From NCBI GenBank assembly GCA_016868095.1, contig VGHV01000097.1:1-8111 (forward strand): DNA of 8,111 nucleotides, written 5' to 3'. The notes under the pieces were generated by a model. That model saw only the letters and a list, made by a program, of their open reading frames with translations, made no database searches and had not been told where the DNA came from. Source of the DNA: Betaproteobacteria bacterium (GTDB taxonomy: Bacteria > Pseudomonadota > Gammaproteobacteria > Burkholderiales > Burkholderiaceae_E). A program made the position numbers and the translations under genes. Position 1 is the first letter of the stretch; each line of letters opens with the position of its first letter. Of the stretch, positions 5,425 to 8,111 are shown piece after piece.

Positions 5425-6684
5425 TTACTCGTCGAGCGCTCTTAACGGTACTCGGCTGTGAATCATCCATGCAATCACGCCCAGGGCCAAGGCACAGGCT
5501 GAGGCAAGCGCCATGGCGAGCAGCGAATGCATGACAGCAGGTACGATGACCCCTGCCATGACACTGTTGGATACGCCGCCTATAAAGCTTTGCATGGATG
5601 AGGCCATGCCACGTCGGCTCGGATAGAGATCGATCGCTCTGACGGTAATCGCAGGCACCATTAACGACCAACCAAGCGTGAAAAGCCCGATGGGTGCGAT
5701 AGCCATCCAGACTTGGCCTGGGAAGGCGATCGTTGAACTGATATTTAGAACGCTTGCCAGTGCACCAATCCACAGGCCAAGCCTCACCTGACGCATCGGT
5801 GGAAATCGCCCCGATAAGCGACTACTGATTGCCGAGCCAAGCATCATCCCGGCAACGGTTGCCATAAACAACCAGTAGTACTGATCGGGAGCAAGCTTTA
5901 AATGGACTCCGAGAAATTGTGCTGCGCCAAGCACATAAAGGAAAAAGCCGTTAAAGGGAAGCGCACTACTTATACAAAGTAATATGAAGCGCGGCGAGCC
6001 TGCCATACGTCGATATGCTTTTAGGAGCGGTGTGAAGGCCAGGCTTTGTCGATCTTGTGCTTTAAGCGATTCAGGCAACAAACGCGCCTGCAAGATCAAG
6101 AGCAGGATAGACAAAGCTGCTAAAAACCAGAACACGGCCTGCCAGCCCCAGCGAACAAAAACGAGCCCGCCAATCCATGGCGCAATCGCCGGGGCAACCC
6201 CAAAGAAGATGGTCACGATTGAAAACATCCTTTGTGCTTCTTCGGGTGGAAACAAATCACGAACCATGGCGCGTGATACGACCATGCCCACACCGGCGCA
6301 AAGTCCTTGTAAAAAGCGGCAAAGGAGCAAAAGCTCAATGCTGCTTGCTAAGGCACAGCCGACCGACGCGAGAGAAAACAAAAGAAGCCCTGTGAGAACC
6401 ACTGGTTTTCGGCCAACGGCGTCCGAAATTGCGCCATGAAAGAGGTTCATCACGGCAAAGGCAATCAGGTAAATCGATAGGCTTTGCTGCATTTGCAGCG
6501 GCGTTGCCTGAAGCGAATTTGCAATGCCCTCAAAGGCCGGCAAATAGGTATCGATTGCAAAGGGGCCAATGGAGCTCAAGGCCGCAAGCAATAGGGCCCA
6601 CGCCAGGCGCTGCCGCCCGACGATCGGTGCTGGCGCATCGAAGGCTTGCGCTTGTTTTGATTGATGCTGTTCGGGTTTAGTCAC
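5425..6684 (-). CDS. Bcr/CflA-family multidrug efflux MFS transporter
   Basis: The protein (419 residues from the GTG at 6684) is a 12-helix major facilitator of the DHA1 drug:proton antiporter type, located in the inner membrane. The first helix contains SSIGPFAIDTYLPAF, the signature of the Bcr/CflA/MdfA group with an acidic residue (D45) inside the membrane. The loop between helices 2 and 3 carries MFS motif A, GAISDAVGRKP. Helix 5 carries the antiporter-type GVAPAIAPWIGG. A polar stretch (about LKAQDRQSLAFTPLLKAYRR) links the two six-helix halves, as usual. The substrate cannot be predicted, though Bcr relatives export bicyclomycin, sulfonamides or amino-acid-like compounds. The start is uncertain: neither the GTG at 6684 nor the in-frame TTG at 6720 has a clear ribosome site. 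GTG was preferred because it gives the shorter cytosolic tail normal for the family. The gene is convergent with the crotonase operon. Confidence 0.86.
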   Translation of the reverse strand: MTKPEQHQSKQAQAFDAPAPIVGRQRLAWALLLAALSSIGPFAIDTYLPAFEGIANSLQATPLQMQQSLSIYLIAFAVMNLFHGAISDAVGRKPVVLTGLLLFSLASVGCALASSIELLLLCRFLQGLCAGVGMVVSRAMVRDLFPPEEAQRMFSIVTIFFGVAPAIAPWIGGLVFVRWGWQAVFWFLAALSILLLILQARLLPESLKAQDRQSLAFTPLLKAYRRMAGSPRFILLCISSALPFNGFFLYVLGAAQFLGVHLKLAPDQYYWLFMATVAGMMLGSAISSRLSGRFPPMRQVRLGLWIGALASVLNISSTIAFPGQVWMAIAPIGLFTLGWSLMVPAITVRAIDLYPSRRGMASSMQSFIGGVSNSVMAGVIVPAVMHSLLAMALASACALALGVIAWMIHSRVPLRALDE

Positions 6685-6751
6685 AACACAATGCTTTGCC
6701 GGCGAGCTTGGTGACTGCAAGTCCCAAGGGTTTTTCCAAGCGCGATATCAT

Positions 6752-6775
6752 GCTCCGGAGCTCGCATGGCATGCC
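6752..6775. repeat. Two short perfect palindromes upstream of the MFS transporter
   Basis: GCTCCGGAGC (6752-6761) is a perfect 10-base palindrome, and GGCATGCC (6768-6775) is a perfect 8-base palindrome 6 bases away. Both lie in the gap between the DUF2256 stop and the transporter start, where a local regulator could bind. No convincing promoter could be placed around them, and short palindromes occur by chance. Confidence 0.2.
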
Positions 6776-6807
6776 GACTTGAATCGTACGGGTTGAAAAC
6801 AGTCAAC

Positions 6808-7002
6808 TTAGTTTGAATCTTTCGCTAGGCTTTGGGCTTGGGTTTTCGGTTTGTTGCCGCGCTGAGCCTTGCGGCAGCGATCCGAACAATACAAGACTTG
6901 CTCCCAGTTTTTTGCCCAACGCTTACGCCAACTCATCGTGAGTCCGCATACAGCACAAGGCTTTGAGGGTAGGGTGGCTTTATTGCCACGAAAACTTCGC
7001 AT
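6808..7002 (-). CDS. DUF2256 small zinc-ribbon-like protein
   Basis: This 64-residue basic protein matches DUF2256: LPSKPCAVCGLTMSWRKRW followed by a Trp-rich linker and VLYCSDRCRKAQ. Four cysteines (C16, C19, C39, C43) in a CxxC...CxxxC arrangement are a likely zinc-binding treble-clef or ribbon knuckle. Members are small proteins of unknown function, common in proteobacteria; I recall them often lying beside photolyase or cryptochrome-like genes, but none is visible here. The N-terminus (MRSFRGNKAT) and C-terminus are lysine- and arginine-rich, which would allow nucleic-acid contact, though this is speculation. The ATG at 7002 is the only possible start, since a stop lies in frame just upstream, yet no clear ribosome site precedes it. 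The start is 20 bases from the divergent yqhA-like gene, so its promoter must lie within that gene's coding sequence or span the gap. Confidence 0.82.
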   Translation of the reverse strand: MRSFRGNKATLPSKPCAVCGLTMSWRKRWAKNWEQVLYCSDRCRKAQRGNKPKTQAQSLAKDSN

Positions 7003-7022
7003 AGCTAGCTTAGGATTATTTC

Positions 7023-7640
7023 ATGGATAAGCTCGATCAAGACCGCAGCACACAGGACCGACAAGTTAATCAAGTCCGAAGTCAGCCATTACGTGGCCTG
7101 CCTGCTTTGATTTTTGCCAGTCGCTGGCTTCAATTGCCACTTTATTTGGGCCTTATCGTTGCCCAAGCTGTTTATGTTGTGCTCTTCATTCAGGAATTGA
7201 GCCACCTGGTGCCTGTGTTGTGGGATCCAAATGCGCTCGACAACACGGCAAGCGCGCTTGGCATTGTCGCGCGTAGCAAAGAAATCGTCGTGATGTTGAT
7301 GGTTTTATCGCTGATTGATGTGGTGATGATCTCGAACCTGCTCATTATGGTCATCATCGGCGGCTACGAAACTTTTGTCTCGCGCCTTGATCTCGATGGC
7401 CACCCTGACCAACCTGAGTGGCTCTCGCACGTGAATGCCAATATTTTAAAGGTGAAGCTTGCCACGGCGATCATTGGGATCTCATCGATTCACCTGCTCA
7501 AGACCTTTATATCGGCTGAATCCCTGAGCGAAAAGACAATGCTCTGGCAAACCCTGATTCATCTGGCATTTATCCTGTCCGCGCTCTCGATCGCTTGGAT
7601 TGACCGTATGTTGTCAAGCGGATCTGGGCAACAACACTGA
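7023..7640 (+). CDS. YqhA / UPF0114 family inner-membrane protein
   Basis: The 205-residue protein matches E. coli YqhA and the UPF0114 (TIGR00645) family in its core: FASRWLQLPLYLGL (31-44), SLIDVVMISNLLIMVIIGGYE (96-116) with FVSRLDLD just after, IGISSIHLLKTFI (151-163) and the C-terminal LIHLAFILSALSIAWIDRML (178-197). Four membrane helices are apparent at about 38-58, 88-113, 146-163 and 174-194. The function is unknown. Compared with E. coli YqhA (about 164 residues) it carries roughly 28 extra polar N-terminal residues (DKLDQDRSTQDRQVNQ) and a longer loop (about 61-85) after the first helix. TAGGA (7011-7015) lies 7 bases before the ATG and supports this start. It is followed after 8 bases by the PhoD-like gene, so the two are probably cotranscribed. 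Confidence 0.88.
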   Translation: MDKLDQDRSTQDRQVNQVRSQPLRGLPALIFASRWLQLPLYLGLIVAQAVYVVLFIQELSHLVPVLWDPNALDNTASALGIVARSKEIVVMLMVLSLIDVVMISNLLIMVIIGGYETFVSRLDLDGHPDQPEWLSHVNANILKVKLATAIIGISSIHLLKTFISAESLSEKTMLWQTLIHLAFILSALSIAWIDRMLSSGSGQQH

Positions 7641-7648
7641 GTCTTCCG

Positions 7649-8111
7649 ATGCGCTATATCGTTCTCTTTTTCGTGATGATGGTCGGGCATTTTGCTGGAC
7701 TGGCTTCAGCGCAGGGCCTGCGCTCGGGCCCCATGGCAGGTTTTACGGATATGCAATCAACAACGATCTGGTTGCAAACCGATGCGCCTGGGCTTGTTGA
7801 ATTGACTTACTGGCCGCGTCGACAAGGACCCTCGACAAGCCGAGTTCATCAATTGCAAACGATAGATCTAGCGTCTAACACGGCCCATATGCAGCTTCAG
7901 GGCCTTGCACCAGGGGAGACATACGATACAAGTTTAAGAATCGATGGCAAGGATGTGCTTGCGCCCGGGGCCTTTAGTTTTGCCACCCCAGCGCTTTGGC
8001 AGTATCGCGAAGCGCCACCAGCGTTCACATTCCTTGCAGGCTCGTGTCATTTCACAAACGATCCCGAAACTGATCGTCCGGGACCAGGGTTTGGCTCAGG
8101 CTATGAGATCT
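7649..8111 (+). CDS. PhoD-type alkaline phosphatase/phosphodiesterase, exported, N-terminal part (cut by window end)
   Basis: The first 154 residues are present. A Sec-type signal peptide (MRYIVLFFVMMVGHFAGLASA) has a likely cleavage after A21 in ASA-QG, so the mature enzyme would be periplasmic or exported. Residues about 27-115 form the fibronectin-like N-terminal domain of this family (RSGPMAGFTDMQSTTIWLQT, then LQGLAPGETYDTSLRIDG). The catalytic metallophosphatase domain begins at FTFLAGSCHFTND (126-138), where GSC is the family's first conserved block. PhoD enzymes release phosphate from mono- and diesters with metal cofactors, typically under phosphate limitation. The metal ligands lie mostly beyond the edge. 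The start is supported by the signal peptide and by the 8-base gap to the preceding stop; the ribosome site is weak. It could be a phosphodiesterase rather than a monoesterase. Confidence 0.85.
   Translation, partial: MRYIVLFFVMMVGHFAGLASAQGLRSGPMAGFTDMQSTTIWLQTDAPGLVELTYWPRRQGPSTSRVHQLQTIDLASNTAHMQLQGLAPGETYDTSLRIDGKDVLAPGAFSFATPALWQYREAPPAFTFLAGSCHFTNDPETDRPGPGFGSGYEI

Noticed and set aside
5249..5773. 174-residue minus-strand frame over the DUF1330 and MFS 3' ends
   Set aside because: It spans two genes with strong family matches in other frames and has no recognisable content.
5984..6439. 151-residue plus-strand frame inside the MFS gene
   Set aside because: Its Lys/Arg/Pro/Ser-rich peptide is typical of the antisense of membrane-helix codons; the minus-strand reading has full MFS motifs.
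2233..7418. 13-base exact repeat TGACCAACCTGAG at 2233-2245 and 7406-7418
   Set aside because: A repeat of this length is about what a window this size yields by chance, and the second copy is in the YqhA-like coding sequence.

Overview
The window looks like ordinary chromosome from a betaproteobacterium, most likely Burkholderiales and near the Alcaligenaceae. That placement is an inference from protein flavour, mid-50s GC content by eye and gene mix; no marker gene is present. Eight complete genes are supported, plus two cut by the window edges. I see no tRNA, rRNA, CRISPR array, transposase, phage gene or origin, and no gene-free stretch longer than about 270 bases.

Left part (1-2138): the first 25 codons of a [2Fe-2S] subunit of the CoxS/xanthine-oxidase type run leftward off the window. 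They are divergent, across a 230-base gap, from a 610-residue cytosolic M14 zinc carboxypeptidase.

Middle (2139-5421): a 270-base non-coding leader holds a candidate sigma70 promoter, an inverted-repeat cluster and overlapping hairpins. It leads into four tightly spaced genes: a ketopantoate-reductase-family oxidoreductase, two crotonase-fold (enoyl-CoA hydratase/isomerase) proteins and a DUF1330 protein. Spacings of 39, 3 and 43 bases suggest one operon acting on acyl-CoA or 2-oxoacid metabolites, with unknown substrate. Neither crotonase keeps the two glutamates of classical enoyl-CoA hydratase. The first crotonase's ribosome binding site lies inside a perfect 10-bp hairpin that ends at its start codon.

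Right part (5425-8111): a Bcr/CflA-type drug-efflux MFS transporter is convergent with the operon, with 3 bases between the stop codons. Upstream of it on the same strand is a small DUF2256 zinc-ribbon protein. Only 20 bases away and divergent lies a YqhA/UPF0114 four-helix membrane protein, followed after 8 bases by the signal peptide and N-terminal domain of an exported PhoD-type phosphatase that runs off the right edge.

I found no convincing new defence or mobile system. The best leads are RNA-level and regulatory: the ribosome-site-masking hairpin at 3438-3464 and the structured leader at 2205-2408. After those comes the uncharacterised chemistry of the crotonase pair.
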